NCBI RefSeq assembly: GCF_003351345.1
Contig: NZ_QQTO01000037.1
Location: forward strand, 309,501 to 373,500
DNA length: 64,000 nucleotides
Origin: Allobosea caraganae
Lineage (GTDB): Bacteria > Pseudomonadota > Alphaproteobacteria > Rhizobiales > Beijerinckiaceae
Direction of reading: 5' to 3'
Positions 48,252 through 56,522 of this stretch are shown here, piece by piece. The notes beneath the pieces were generated by a model. The model made no database searches. It had not been told where the DNA came from and was given only the letters and a program-made list of their open reading frames with translations. Both the position numbers and the translations under genes were made by a program. Positions within the stretch are counted from its first letter, which is position 1. Every line of letters begins with the position of its first letter.

Positions 48252-49280
48252 ATGGCGGATATCGAACTCGGGCTGGACACGTTCGGCGACGTCACGCGCG
48301 GGGCGGACGGCCAGCTCCAGTCGCACGCGCAGGTCATTCGCGACGTGATCGCGGAAGCCGTGCTGGCCGACCAGCTCGGCATCGACTTCATCGGCCTCGG
48401 CGAGCATCACCGCTCCGATTTCGCCATCTCCTCGCCCGAGACCGTGCTCGCCGCGATCGCCGGGCGCACCAGCCGCATCAGGCTCGGCTCGGCCGTGACG
48501 GTGCTGAGCTCGGACGACCCGATCCGCGTCTTCCAGCGCTTCTCGACGCTCGACGCTGCCTCGAACGGGCGCGCCGAGGTCATCCTGGGCCGCGGCTCCT
48601 TCACCGAATCCTTCCCGCTCTTCGGCTTCGAGCTCTCGCAATACGAGACCCTGTTCGAGGACAAGCTCGACCTCTTCGCCGCCCTGATCAACGAGGACGT
48701 GGTCAGCTGGCAGGGCACGACGCGGCCTCCCCTGGTCAACCAGCGCGTCTTCCCGCCAGTAGAGGTCAAGCCGCTCAAGACCTGGATCGGCGTCGGCGGC
48801 AGCCCGGAATCGGTGGTGCGCGCCGTGCGCTACGACCTGCCGCTGATGCTGGCGATCATCGGCGGCGACCCGGCGCGCTTCAAACCCTATGTCGACCTCT
48901 ATCACCGCGCCTATGCCCAGCTCGGCAAGCCGGCGAAGCCGATCGGCGTGCATTCGCCCGGCTATGTCGCCGAGACCGACGAGCAGGCGCGCGAGGAGTT
49001 CTGGCCCGACTACAAGGTGATGCGCGACCGGATCGGCGCCGAGCGCGGCTGGCCGCCGATGGCGCGGGCCGAGTTCGAGCAGGAGGTCGAGCGCGGCTCG
49101 CTCTATCTCGGCTCGCCCGAGACGGTCGCCCGCAAGATCGCGGCGACGGCCAAGACGCTCGGCATCGACCGTTTCCAGATGAAGTACAGCGCCGGGCCGC
49201 TGCCGCACGACAAGCTGATGCGCTGCGTCGAGCTCTACGGCACCAAGGTGATGCCGCTCGTGCGCGAGATGCTGGCCTAG
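48252..49280 (+). CDS. LLM class (luciferase-like) flavin-dependent oxidoreductase
   Basis: A 342-residue flavin-dependent monooxygenase-like protein. MADIELGLDTFGDVTRGADG, GLGEHHRSDFAISSPETVLA, RIRLGSAVTVLSSDDPIRVF, RFSTLDAASNGRAEVILGRG and KTWIGVGGSPESVVRAVRYD are typical of the family; HHR at the flavin site and the C-terminal GSPETVARKIAATAKTLGID are also normal. The substrate is unknown. Start at the ATG at 48252; the upstream frame runs through repeats and is not coding. A family G repeat begins at the stop codon. Confidence 0.9.
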   Translation: MADIELGLDTFGDVTRGADGQLQSHAQVIRDVIAEAVLADQLGIDFIGLGEHHRSDFAISSPETVLAAIAGRTSRIRLGSAVTVLSSDDPIRVFQRFSTLDAASNGRAEVILGRGSFTESFPLFGFELSQYETLFEDKLDLFAALINEDVVSWQGTTRPPLVNQRVFPPVEVKPLKTWIGVGGSPESVVRAVRYDLPLMLAIIGGDPARFKPYVDLYHRAYAQLGKPAKPIGVHSPGYVAETDEQAREEFWPDYKVMRDRIGAERGWPPMARAEFEQEVERGSLYLGSPETVARKIAATAKTLGIDRFQMKYSAGPLPHDKLMRCVELYGTKVMPLVREMLA

Positions 49281-49383
49281 AGCATCGGACCGAAAAGTGG
49301 AATCCGATTTTCGAGAAAATCCGATGCAATAACAAAAGCCTAGATCGCTACTTTGCGTCCGAAAGGACGCACGGCGATCTAAG
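49281..49383 (+). repeat. Dispersed repeat G, copy 2
   Basis: Matches 12424-12529 along its length (GAGCATCGGACCGAAAAGTG, AAATCCGATGCAATAACAAA, CTAGATCGC, GCGTCCGAAAGGACGC, GGCGATCTA). It begins right at the stop codon of the luciferase-like gene; GCGTCC-GAAA-GGACGC forms a stem inside. Confidence 0.77.
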
Positions 49384-49384
49384 C

Positions 49385-49411
49385 AAAATGGCGCGCCTCG
49401 CGGCGCGCCAT
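49385..49411 (-). terminator. Intrinsic terminator of the orphan binding-protein gene
   Basis: ATGGCGCGCC (49388-49397) and GGCGCGCCAT (49402-49411) form a perfect 10-bp stem with a TCGC loop. On the minus strand a TTTTGC tract follows. It lies 28 bases downstream of the binding-protein stop. Confidence 0.82.
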
Positions 49412-49438
49412 CATGCGGTCAGGCTCTGCTGAGCCGGA

Positions 49439-50647
49439 TCACTTCGCGCGCTTGGCGCCGACTTCCTCGTCCCAGCGGCGGAAGGCCAGGACCATCTTGT
49501 CAGGGGTCAGCGGCACCTCGATCGGGTTGTTGGCGATCAGGTCGGCATATTCCGGCCGGCCGTATTCGGCGATCGCCTTCTGGCTTTCCGGCGGGGCCAT
49601 CGAGAGCGGCACGTCCTTCACCGCCGGGCCCGGATAGAAGTAGCCCTCGTCATAGGTGAAGGCCTGCTGCTGCGGGGTCAGCGCGAAGCTGATCAGGTCG
49701 AGCAGAACGGCGAGCTTCTCGTTCGAGACGCCCTTCGGGATGTACATGTACTGCGCGTCCGAGACCCAGTGGAAGCCCTTCAGCGCCTGGATCTTGGCCT
49801 CCTTCGGCACGATGCCGAGGACGCGCGGGTTGATGTCCCAGCCGGTGGTCGAGATGATGATGTCGCGCGAGCCGTCGCCGAACTCCTTCATCGTCGCGGC
49901 GGTGCCGGTCGGGTAATACTCGATGCCGTTGCCGAGTTCCTTCAGGTAGGCCCAGGTCTTGTCCCAGCCATTGACGGGATCCTTCGGATCCTTATCGCCG
50001 AGCAGGTAGGGCAGGCCCATGATGAAGGTGCGGCCCGGGCCGGAATTGGCCGGACGGGCATAGAGGAAGCGGTTCGGGTTCTGCTTGGTGTAGGCGAGCA
50101 GTTCCTCGGCCGTGGTCGGCACGGCCTTGACGCGCTCCGGCATGTATTCGAGCAGTGGGCCCGACGGATAGTAGACCACGCACATGCCCTGGCCGGAGCC
50201 GAGATTGTGCATGTCGAGCGCCGGCTTCATCAGGACCTTGGTCGGGTCCGGCAGCGAGGCGGCATGGTCGGGGAGCAGCGTGACCCAGAGCTTCTGCTCG
50301 ATGCCGGCGGCGAGCGCGTCGAGGCCGCCGATGACGAGGTCGATATCGACGCGGTTGGCCTCCTGCATCGCCTTGATCTTGCCCGGCAGCTCGGGAGCCG
50401 GCGCCTTGATGAAGGTCATCCGCGAGACCAGGTTCTTCTTGGCGTCGCGGTAGTTCTCCAGCGGCTTCTGCAGCAGCGCGAGCGCGCCGCCGACGTCGAT
50501 GATGTTCAGCGCCACCGGCGCTTTCGGCAGCGGCAGGCCCTGGGCCAGCGCGCCCGTGGCGCCGGTCGCGCCGAGCGTCAGCACGGCGGCGCCGCCCTCG
50601 ACGAATTGACGGCGCGACGGGCCGGTCTTCCTGGTCTGGTCTGTCAT
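49439..50647 (-). CDS. Extracellular solute-binding protein, Tat-exported, orphan
   Basis: A 402-residue type-1-like ABC binding protein. The N-terminus has a twin-arginine signal (KTGPSRRQFVEGGAAVLTLG ending ATGALAQ). Mature-part segments (KAMQEANRVDIDLVIGGLDA, MHNLGSGQGMCVVYYPSGPL, GRPEYADLIANNPIEVPLTP) resemble ABC binding proteins for polyamines, iron or sugars. No permease or ATPase gene is nearby. GGAGAGG precedes the ATG at 50647. Upstream on the same strand is a broken LacI gene. The substrate is unknown; context suggests a sugar. Confidence 0.8.
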   Translation of the reverse strand: MTDQTRKTGPSRRQFVEGGAAVLTLGATGATGALAQGLPLPKAPVALNIIDVGGALALLQKPLENYRDAKKNLVSRMTFIKAPAPELPGKIKAMQEANRVDIDLVIGGLDALAAGIEQKLWVTLLPDHAASLPDPTKVLMKPALDMHNLGSGQGMCVVYYPSGPLLEYMPERVKAVPTTAEELLAYTKQNPNRFLYARPANSGPGRTFIMGLPYLLGDKDPKDPVNGWDKTWAYLKELGNGIEYYPTGTAATMKEFGDGSRDIIISTTGWDINPRVLGIVPKEAKIQALKGFHWVSDAQYMYIPKGVSNEKLAVLLDLISFALTPQQQAFTYDEGYFYPGPAVKDVPLSMAPPESQKAIAEYGRPEYADLIANNPIEVPLTPDKMVLAFRRWDEEVGAKRAK

Positions 50648-50675
50648 GGTTCCTCTCCCTGGGATTGCCATTGCT

Positions 50676-51002
50676 TCACTCGGTCAGGCGCAAGCCTGCC
50701 ATCGGCTCCCGCACCATGCGTTCAGGTGCGAAGATCAGATTCCTTGGACTGGGGCTTAAGCCCTCGATTCTGGTGGCGACGGGCGCGGCGAGCCCAATGA
50801 TGTCGGATCGGCCGGTCCTGAGCCGGCGCGCGGCACGGCTCGGCGAAGCGGCGTCGTCCTCGACCGCCCGCTCCACCTTGTCCTGCGTCGCCGGGGCCAT
50901 GCGGTCGGGCCGGCGGTTCAGACAATGCGAACCCGGCGAGACCGAAACATTGGCGCGGTGCGCGACGTCGATGATCCCTGCCGCCATTGGCGCTCTACTC
51001 AA
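50676..51002 (-). pseudogene. Truncated LacI-family regulator
   Basis: The 108-codon frame starts with a LacI HTH (GIIDVAHRANVSVS, RPDRMAPATQDKVERAV, RAARRLRTGRSDIIGLAAP). LacI proteins are about 340 residues; here all similarity stops near residue 80 and an unrelated tail runs to a stop. The recognition helix is damaged (SPGSHCLN where SxATVSRVLN is expected, with Pro-Gly). Starts are a TTG at 51002 or an ATG at 50987. I call it a remnant, though a short DNA-binding protein cannot be ruled out. Confidence 0.75.
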
Positions 51003-51025
51003 ACCGCTCGTGGAGCGTTACACCA

Positions 51026-51033
51026 TACCGGTA
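51026..51033. promoter_or_regulatory. Possible LacI-type operator
   Basis: TACCGGTA, a perfect 8-base palindrome with a central CG, lies 38 bases upstream of the epimerase ATG and just upstream of the broken LacI gene. LacI-family sites usually have such a CG-centred core, but the site is short and could be chance. Confidence 0.35.
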
Positions 51034-51071
51034 GACAGGCAAACAAGATTTCCGTGGCAAAAGGGTGAACT

Positions 51072-52205
51072 ATGGTCGGAGTTTCCGCGAAAGACCTCTC
51101 CGGCTGGCTGATCGGCACCTTGCTGCCGGCCTGGATCAGGCGCGCCTATGACCCGGCACGTCCGGGCTATGCCGAGACGGTCCAGCCCGATGGCAGCGTC
51201 GTCGAGGCCGAGCGGCGCACCACGCTGGTGACGGCGCGGACGCTCTACGTCTTCAGCCACGCTCACCTGCTCGGCGTGCCCGGCGCGCTGGAAGCCGCGC
51301 GCCACGGCCTGTCCTTTCTCCTGAACAGCTGCCGCCATAGCGACGGCCGCTTCAGCCATGCCTGCACCGCGACGGGTGAGATCATCGACGGCAAGTCGGA
51401 TTTCTACGACCTCGCCTTCGTCATCTTCAGCCTCGCCTGGTACGCGCGGGCGACCGGCGAGACCGAGCCGCTCGCGCAGGCCGAGGCGGTGATGCGCTTC
51501 ATCGAGACGGACCTCGCCTCGCCCACGGGCGGCTTCCTCGAGGACACGCTCGGCACCCTGCCGCGCCGCCAGAACCCGCACATGCACCTGCTCGAAGCCT
51601 GCCACGCCATGGCCGAATCCTCCGGCGACAAACGCTGGCTGGAGCGCGCGGATATGATCGTGCGCCTGATGCAGCAGCGCTTCGCCGCGGATGGCACGCT
51701 CGGCGAGTTCTTCGACGAGGATTGGCAGCCCTTTGCCAGCGAGAAGGGCCTGATCCGCGAACCCGGCCACCATTTCGAATGGACCTGGCTGCTCTATCAT
51801 CACGAGCGCCTGACCGGCTCTGGCGCCGCCCGCGAGAGCGCCCGCCAGCTCTTCGCCTTCGGCGAAAAGTTCGGCCAGGGCGCGCAAGGCAAGCCGGTGA
51901 TCAACGAGGTCGATCCGCAGGGCGCGGTGCTGAGCGGCGCCACCCTGCTCTGGCCGCAGACGGAGTATCTCAAGGCGCTGGCGGCGCGGGTCGAGTTCGA
52001 GAATGACGGCGAGGCCGCCAGCCGGCTCGACAGCCACTTGCGGCTGATGTTCGAGCGCTTCGTCGATCCGGCGACGGGGCTTTGGACCAACCTGCTCGAT
52101 GCCGAGGGACGAAAAGTGGTCGAGCCGGCTCCGGTGCGCGTGCTCTATCATCTCGTGCTGGCGCTTGCCGATGTCTGCCGGGTGAAGGCGGCCTCCGGAG
52201 CGTGA
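51072..52205 (+). CDS. AGE family epimerase/isomerase
   Basis: A 377-residue (alpha/alpha)6-barrel protein of the N-acylglucosamine 2-epimerase/cellobiose epimerase/mannose isomerase family. RRTTLVTARTLYVFSHAHLL, GKSDFYDLAFVIFSLAWYAR, RRQNPHMHLLEACHAMAESS, REPGHHFEWTWLLYHHERLT and LWPQTEYLKALAARVEFEND are the barrel motifs; conserved His (HMHLLEA, GHHFEW) and Arg/Glu residues are in place. Which sugar it isomerises is unknown; mannose or glucose is possible. AAGGGTG precedes the ATG at 51072. It is divergent from the LacI remnant and orphan binding protein, which suggests an old sugar-use locus. Confidence 0.9.
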   Translation: MVGVSAKDLSGWLIGTLLPAWIRRAYDPARPGYAETVQPDGSVVEAERRTTLVTARTLYVFSHAHLLGVPGALEAARHGLSFLLNSCRHSDGRFSHACTATGEIIDGKSDFYDLAFVIFSLAWYARATGETEPLAQAEAVMRFIETDLASPTGGFLEDTLGTLPRRQNPHMHLLEACHAMAESSGDKRWLERADMIVRLMQQRFAADGTLGEFFDEDWQPFASEKGLIREPGHHFEWTWLLYHHERLTGSGAARESARQLFAFGEKFGQGAQGKPVINEVDPQGAVLSGATLLWPQTEYLKALAARVEFENDGEAASRLDSHLRLMFERFVDPATGLWTNLLDAEGRKVVEPAPVRVLYHLVLALADVCRVKAASGA

Positions 52206-52267
52206 ACCTGCGAAAGCGCCGTCATACCGGCCGGAGCCCCGGAGATTCATCGCAGAGCACCGGATAT

Positions 52268-52383
52268 CCCGTCATGCTCGTCCTCGGGCTCGACCCGAGG
52301 ATCATCCCGAGCATCCACGTCTTGACCACCGCACTCGATCAGCGAAGACGTGGATGGTCGGGACAAGCCTGACCATGACGGCT
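52268..52383. repeat. Family F palindromic repeat, copy 3
   Basis: CCCGTCATGCTCGTC on the left and GACCATGACGGC on the right, with ATCCACGTCTTGAC / GAAGACGTGGAT inside. The left arm has an extra hairpin (CCTCGGGCTCGACCCGAGG). It ends 36 bases before cobF. Confidence 0.83.
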
Positions 52384-52418
52384 GGGGCGCAGCTCATCCG
52401 AGACGGGAAGAGGACTCG

Positions 52419-53174
52419 ATGCGCAAGATACTCGTCATCGGCATCGGCGCCGGGAACCCGGACTACCTGACGGTCCAGGCCATCGCGGCGCTGAACAAGG
52501 CAGACGTCTTCTTCATCCCAGACAAGGGCGAGGAGAAGGCGGCGCTGCGGCAGCTGCGCACCGACATCCTCGAACGCTTCGTCGAAGCTCAGGACTACCG
52601 CACGGTGGTGCTGAAGACGCCGAAGCGGGCCGAGGCCGGCACGGATTATCGCGGCGCGGTCGACGACTGGCACGCGAAGCTCGCCGAGGCCTATCGGCAC
52701 CTCTTCGAAACCGAGCTTGGCGAGGGCGAATGCGGCGCCCTGCTCGTCTGGGGCGATCCCAGCCTCTACGACAGCACCTTGCGCATCATCGAGCGCATCA
52801 TCGCGACCGGCTTTTCGCTCGACTACGAGGTCATCCCCGGCATCACCAGCGTGCAGGCGCTGGCCGCCAGGCACCGCATCGCGCTGAACCGGATCGGCGA
52901 GCCGGTGCTGATCACCACCGGGCGGAAGCTGGAATCCGAGCCGGCTGAGGACGCTGTCGTGATGCTCGACGGCGAGCAGGCATTTTCGCGGGTTGTCGGC
53001 GAGTACGAGATTTTCTGGGGGGCTTATCTCGGGACGCCGGAGGAGATCCTGGTGGCCGGGAGGCTTGATGAAGTCAGCGGCGAGATCGAGCGGCTCAGGC
53101 GGGAGGCGCGCGAGCAAAAGGGCTGGATCATGGATACGTATCTGCTGCGGAAGCTTGAAACCGGCAAAGAATGA
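52419..53174 (+). CDS. cobF: Precorrin-6A synthase (deacetylating)
   Basis: CobF methylates C-1 of precorrin-5 and removes the acetyl group, giving precorrin-6A in aerobic cobalamin synthesis. The 251-residue protein has the cobalamin methyltransferase fold: ILVIGIGAGNPDYLTVQAIA, ADVFFIPDKGEEKAALRQLR, LLVWGDPSLYDSTLRIIERI, YEVIPGITSVQALAARHRIA, LNRIGEPVLITTGRKL and FWGAYLGTPEEILVAGRLDE. ATG at 52419 with AAGAGGA upstream. No other cob gene is in the window. It lies alone between a family F and a family A palindrome. Confidence 0.95.
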   Translation: MRKILVIGIGAGNPDYLTVQAIAALNKADVFFIPDKGEEKAALRQLRTDILERFVEAQDYRTVVLKTPKRAEAGTDYRGAVDDWHAKLAEAYRHLFETELGEGECGALLVWGDPSLYDSTLRIIERIIATGFSLDYEVIPGITSVQALAARHRIALNRIGEPVLITTGRKLESEPAEDAVVMLDGEQAFSRVVGEYEIFWGAYLGTPEEILVAGRLDEVSGEIERLRREAREQKGWIMDTYLLRKLETGKE

Positions 53175-53175
53175 G

Positions 53176-53333
53176 GCGCGGGAGCCCCTCTCCCGTAAGG
53201 AGAGGGGTTGGGGGTGAGGTGTAGGCCGTTTGACGCTACAGCCGTGAGCTAACCGCGGCCGCCGTTGAGTTTCACTAGTGTTCTGGCCGACCCCTCACCC
53301 TGCCCTCTCCCTACGGGAGAGGGTTCCCCGCGC
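53176..53333. repeat. Family A palindromic repeat, copy 5
   Basis: GCGCGGGAGCCCCTCTCCCGT at 53176 and CCTACGGGAGAGGGTTCCCC / GCGC at 53333, with GGGTGAGGTGTAGGCC and GGCCGACCCCTCACCC inside and the CCGCGG/CACTAG centre. It begins two bases after the cobF stop and so may also terminate cobF transcription. Confidence 0.85.
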
Positions 53334-53378
53334 TAGTCGCGGCAAGGGGGTGAGAAATGGCGCCCTGCCAGCGCTCCC

Positions 53379-54311
53379 TCACTCCGCCAACGCCGTCCCG
53401 ACGCCGAGCAGCGCCTCGTCCTGGTTCACCGCCAGGCTGGTCAGCCGATACAGGATGAACCCGGCCTTCTCGGAGCGGATGCTCGCCAGAACCTTGCCGA
53501 AGACGTCCCTGATCTCGCCCACTACTTCGCCCTCCGCCACCGGCTCGGACAGGTTCTTGGCCGGATACCAGAGCCCGCCGACCGGCGCCTTCGGCACCCA
53601 CATCGTCACCACCTGCATCGGCTCGGCCGGCGCTGGCTCGGCATCGGCGATCATGCCGAGATGCTTCATCACGCGATGCACGCCGGCGCTCATCGTGCCG
53701 ACCGTATCCTCGCCCCAGAGCCCGTTGCCGCTGACTTCCGGCAAGATGCCGGGGATGCCGAGCTTGAAGGCCGAGTCGAGCGTGTATCCGGCGCCGCCAG
53801 AGGCGACGATCACCGGCAGGCCGAAGGCCTCGGCCAGCGCCCGCGACCTGGCGCAGGCGCGGGGATAGATCGTGAAGGGCGCCAGCCCCTCGTCGAGATC
53901 GCCGCCATGCAGGTCGATATAAGCATCGGCGAGCGGGTAGACGCTGCTCGTCAGCCAATGCGCCAGACGCTGGCTCGTCGTGCCCTCGGGATCGCCCGGG
54001 AACATCCGGTTCAGGTTCTTCCCGTCCTGCGGCATGACGTAGATGCTGCGCTTGTGGAAGCCCTGGACGTTCAGGATCGGCAGCACCAGCAACGTGCCCT
54101 TGAGCATCTCGGGTTCGAGCTTCATCAGCCGCAGCGCCGTCTCGATCGAGCAATATTCCGAGCCGTGCACGCCGGCCGTGACCAGCAGGCATGGGCCGGG
54201 CTCGGCGCCCTCGACGATCGCGAACGGAATCTCGACATCGTCGGCGAGCGGCCTGACATAGCCGAACGCGGTGCGGGCCTGTCCCGTGCGGATGGGCGGA
54301 AGGGTCGTCAT
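53379..54311 (-). CDS. Succinylglutamate desuccinylase/aspartoacylase family metalloprotein
   Basis: A 310-residue M14-fold zinc deacylase. Zinc ligands are in VTAGVHGSEYCSIETALRL (His, Glu) and YIDLHGGDLDEGLAPF (His), with NRMFPGDPEGTTSQRLAHW between them and a C-terminal beta domain (MWVPKAPVGGLWYPAKNLSE, PVAEGEVVGEIRDVFG). The DLHGGD motif and this length fit the ectoine/N-acyl amino acid deacylase-like branch found near transport genes; the substrate is unknown. The ATG at 54311 is preferred over a TTG at 54317. Monocistronic, upstream of an E repeat. Confidence 0.88.
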   Translation of the reverse strand: MTTLPPIRTGQARTAFGYVRPLADDVEIPFAIVEGAEPGPCLLVTAGVHGSEYCSIETALRLMKLEPEMLKGTLLVLPILNVQGFHKRSIYVMPQDGKNLNRMFPGDPEGTTSQRLAHWLTSSVYPLADAYIDLHGGDLDEGLAPFTIYPRACARSRALAEAFGLPVIVASGGAGYTLDSAFKLGIPGILPEVSGNGLWGEDTVGTMSAGVHRVMKHLGMIADAEPAPAEPMQVVTMWVPKAPVGGLWYPAKNLSEPVAEGEVVGEIRDVFGKVLASIRSEKAGFILYRLTSLAVNQDEALLGVGTALAE

Positions 54312-54404
54312 CGTCAAATCCGTTGTGAGAGCGCCTGGGCGGCTGTGAAGATGCCCGCGGAGGGAAGCTTAGAGCATGCTGCGACGACACCGAAAACCTC
54401 TCGA

Positions 54405-54510
54405 CGTCATCCCGGACAAGCGGCGAAGCCGCGCCGCTCCGGGATCCATCGTAAAGCACTGCGCTCTATGATGGATCCCGGAGCTCCGCTGCGCTTCGTC
54501 CGGGATGACG
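54405..54510. repeat. Family E palindromic repeat, copy 2
   Basis: CGTCATCCCGGACAAGCGGC / GTCCGGGATGACG outer arms and CCGGGATCCATCGTAAAGC / TGATGGATCCCGGAGC inner arms; nearly identical to copy 1 at 38106 except for the centre. It is preceded by GAGCATGCTGCGACGACACC, a partial repeat-I-like piece. Confidence 0.88.
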
Positions 54511-54567
54511 GCGTCTGGTTCTGGCAAATCACAGCAAGAGATCGCCCCTGCTACAGGAACGAGCCCC

Positions 54568-55578
54568 TCACGGCCTCTCCGGCAAGCCGCTCCCGCTCGA
54601 CCGCATCAGCGCGTCGATCAGGCGGTGAACCTCCATCGACTTGACGCCGCTGGCGGCGGGCTCGCTGCCGGTCTCGATCGCCGTCAGGAAATCCGCGATC
54701 AGGCGCTTATGCGCGAGGTAGTCGCCGACCACCGCCGGATCGCCGGCATCCTCGCCCTCGTCGACCACCGTGCCGTCATGCAGCCATAGGCGCAGCCGGC
54801 CGCGCTCGAGGATGGCGGTGCCATGCTCGCCGCTGAGCTCGATCCGCTCGGGGAAGCCGGGATAGGCCACCGTCGTCAGGTCGAGCGTGCCGATCAGCCC
54901 GTCCTCCCAGAGCGCGGACCCGCCGACGACATCCTCGGTATCGATCGCGCGCAGCGGGCTCGTCGCGACGAAGCCGGCCACGGTTTGGGGCAGGCCGACG
55001 AGGTCCATGAGCTGGTCCATCGCGTGGATGGCCTGGGTCATCATCACCCCGCCGCCATCGCGGTCCTTCAGGCCACGGCCCGGCTCGGCGAAGTATTCAG
55101 GCGGGCGCCACCAGCGCACGGCGAGGGCCGCGGAACTGAGCCGCCCGAGGGCATGCCGCCGCATCAGCTCGGCGAGCTTCAGATGCGGGGTGCGGAAGCG
55201 GTTCTGGAAGACGATGCCGAGCTTGACGCCCGCCTCGGTGCAGAGCTCGACGACGGCCTGCGAGCGCGCCAGCGTCGCCTCGATCGGCTTTTCCAGCAGA
55301 ACGTGCTTGCCAGCCTTGGCGCAGCGCTCGACGATCTCGTGATGCGACCAGGGCGGCGACAGCACCAGGACGACGTCGATCGCCGGGTCGTCGATGACCC
55401 GCTCCAGCTCGGCGACGGTGGGCAGGCCAAAACTCTCGGTAAAGGCCCGGCGTCTGGCCTCAGTCGGGCTCCAGGCAGCGGTGATCTCGGCACGATCACC
55501 CAGTTCGCGCAGCGCAAGGACGTGCTTCTTGACGGCCATGCCGAGGCCGACGAGACCAATCCGGTGGCGGGAGGTCAT
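54568..55578 (-). CDS. Gfo/Idh/MocA family oxidoreductase
   Basis: A 336-residue NAD(P)-dependent sugar or inositol dehydrogenase-like protein. The Rossmann domain has IGLVGLGMAVKKHVLALREL and DVVLVLSPPWSHHEIVERCA, KHVLLEKPIEATLARSQAVV (the EKP motif). The C-terminal domain has DRDGGGVMMTQAIHAMDQLM with the family's GGG-x6-H motif. It is coupled to the uronate dehydrogenase gene by an ATGA overlap, so it probably handles a related sugar acid. Confidence 0.92.
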   Translation of the reverse strand: MTSRHRIGLVGLGMAVKKHVLALRELGDRAEITAAWSPTEARRRAFTESFGLPTVAELERVIDDPAIDVVLVLSPPWSHHEIVERCAKAGKHVLLEKPIEATLARSQAVVELCTEAGVKLGIVFQNRFRTPHLKLAELMRRHALGRLSSAALAVRWWRPPEYFAEPGRGLKDRDGGGVMMTQAIHAMDQLMDLVGLPQTVAGFVATSPLRAIDTEDVVGGSALWEDGLIGTLDLTTVAYPGFPERIELSGEHGTAILERGRLRLWLHDGTVVDEGEDAGDPAVVGDYLAHKRLIADFLTAIETGSEPAASGVKSMEVHRLIDALMRSSGSGLPERP

Positions 55579-56378
55579 TGGCCTTCACCTCGCGGCTTGC
55601 CGTCATACTCGGTGGCCGCGAGGCGCCCGCCCTGGAAATGCTCGGCGAGCTCGGTCGCCTCTCCGATCGCGCCGACCTCGTCGACGAAGCGCTCGGCATT
55701 GTCCTGCGGCCTGAAGCCGAGGCGGTAGGCGTTGCTGTTGTCCCACCAGTTCCGGTCGTTGTCGGAGACGCCGTAGACGATCTCGTAGAGGTAGTCGGCG
55801 GTGAGGCCGATCCTGGTCATCTCGACCATGTCTGGGTAGCTCATCCAGGTGCTTAGCATCCGCCGCGATTTCGGCTTCGGGAAGGTCGAGCCGATGCGCA
55901 TGCACAGTGCGCGGATGCCGTACTTGTAGGCGTAGAGGTTGGCGAGGTCCTCGCCGAAGGCCTTGCTGAGGCCATAGCGGCCATCGGGCCTGGCCGGCGA
56001 GGTATGGTCGAGCTTGTCCTGGCGCGTGTAGAGCCCGATCGCGTGGTTCGAGCTGGCGAAGATGATGCGCTTTGTGCCGGCCTTGCGCGCGGCCTCCCAG
56101 AGGTTGATCGCGCCGACGATGTTGGCGGAGAGGATGACGTCCCAGGGCGCCTCGCTCGCGTGGCCGCCCATGTGGACGACGGCGTCGACGCCTTCGAGCA
56201 GCCGGTCGACGGCCGGGGCGTCGGCGAGGTCGCAGGCGACGAATTCCTCGTGCGGACCAGGCTCCAGCGGGCGCCGGCTGGAGAGCCGGATGATCTCGGC
56301 CATGCCCTTGAGCTCGGGCCGCAGCATCTGGCCGAGCCCGCCGGCCGCGCCGGTGATCAGGATGCGTTTCAGCGTCAT
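55575..56378 (-). CDS. udh: NAD-dependent epimerase/dehydratase-family, uronate dehydrogenase-like
   Basis: Oxidises a uronate such as D-galacturonate or D-glucuronate to the aldarolactone. The 267-residue extended-SDR protein has RILITGAAGGLGQMLRPELK, CDLADAPAVDRLLEGVDAVV, HMGGHASEAPWDVILSANIV, SSNHAIGLYTRQDKL and the Tyr-x3-Lys site GRYGLSKAFGEDLANLYAYK. The same layout, length and a WWDNSNAYRLGFRPQDNAER end are seen in characterised Udh enzymes. The ATG at 56378 is used, with GAGG upstream; a GTG-like extension to 56399 exists. Its stop overlaps the MocA start (ATGA). Confidence 0.87.
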   Translation of the reverse strand: MTLKRILITGAAGGLGQMLRPELKGMAEIIRLSSRRPLEPGPHEEFVACDLADAPAVDRLLEGVDAVVHMGGHASEAPWDVILSANIVGAINLWEAARKAGTKRIIFASSNHAIGLYTRQDKLDHTSPARPDGRYGLSKAFGEDLANLYAYKYGIRALCMRIGSTFPKPKSRRMLSTWMSYPDMVEMTRIGLTADYLYEIVYGVSDNDRNWWDNSNAYRLGFRPQDNAERFVDEVGAIGEATELAEHFQGGRLAATEYDGKPRGEGQ

Positions 56379-56402
56379 CGTTCTCGAAACCTCATGCACT
56401 CC

Positions 56403-56487
56403 CCGTCATTGCGAGCGTAGCGAAGCAATCCAGGGGGTCTCGCTCGCCCGGTCCCCCTGGATTGCTTCGCTACGCTCGCAATGACGG
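56403..56487. repeat. Family B palindromic repeat, copy 2, perfect 35-bp stem
   Basis: Left arm 56403-56437 (starts CCGTCATTGCGAGCGTAGCG) and right arm 56453-56487 are exactly complementary over all 35 bases, with a 15-base loop. Located between the enolase-like gene stop and the Udh start. Confidence 0.95.
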
Positions 56488-56522
56488 AGGAGGCTCTGGG
56501 AAGCATCGACAGCCCTGCCCCA

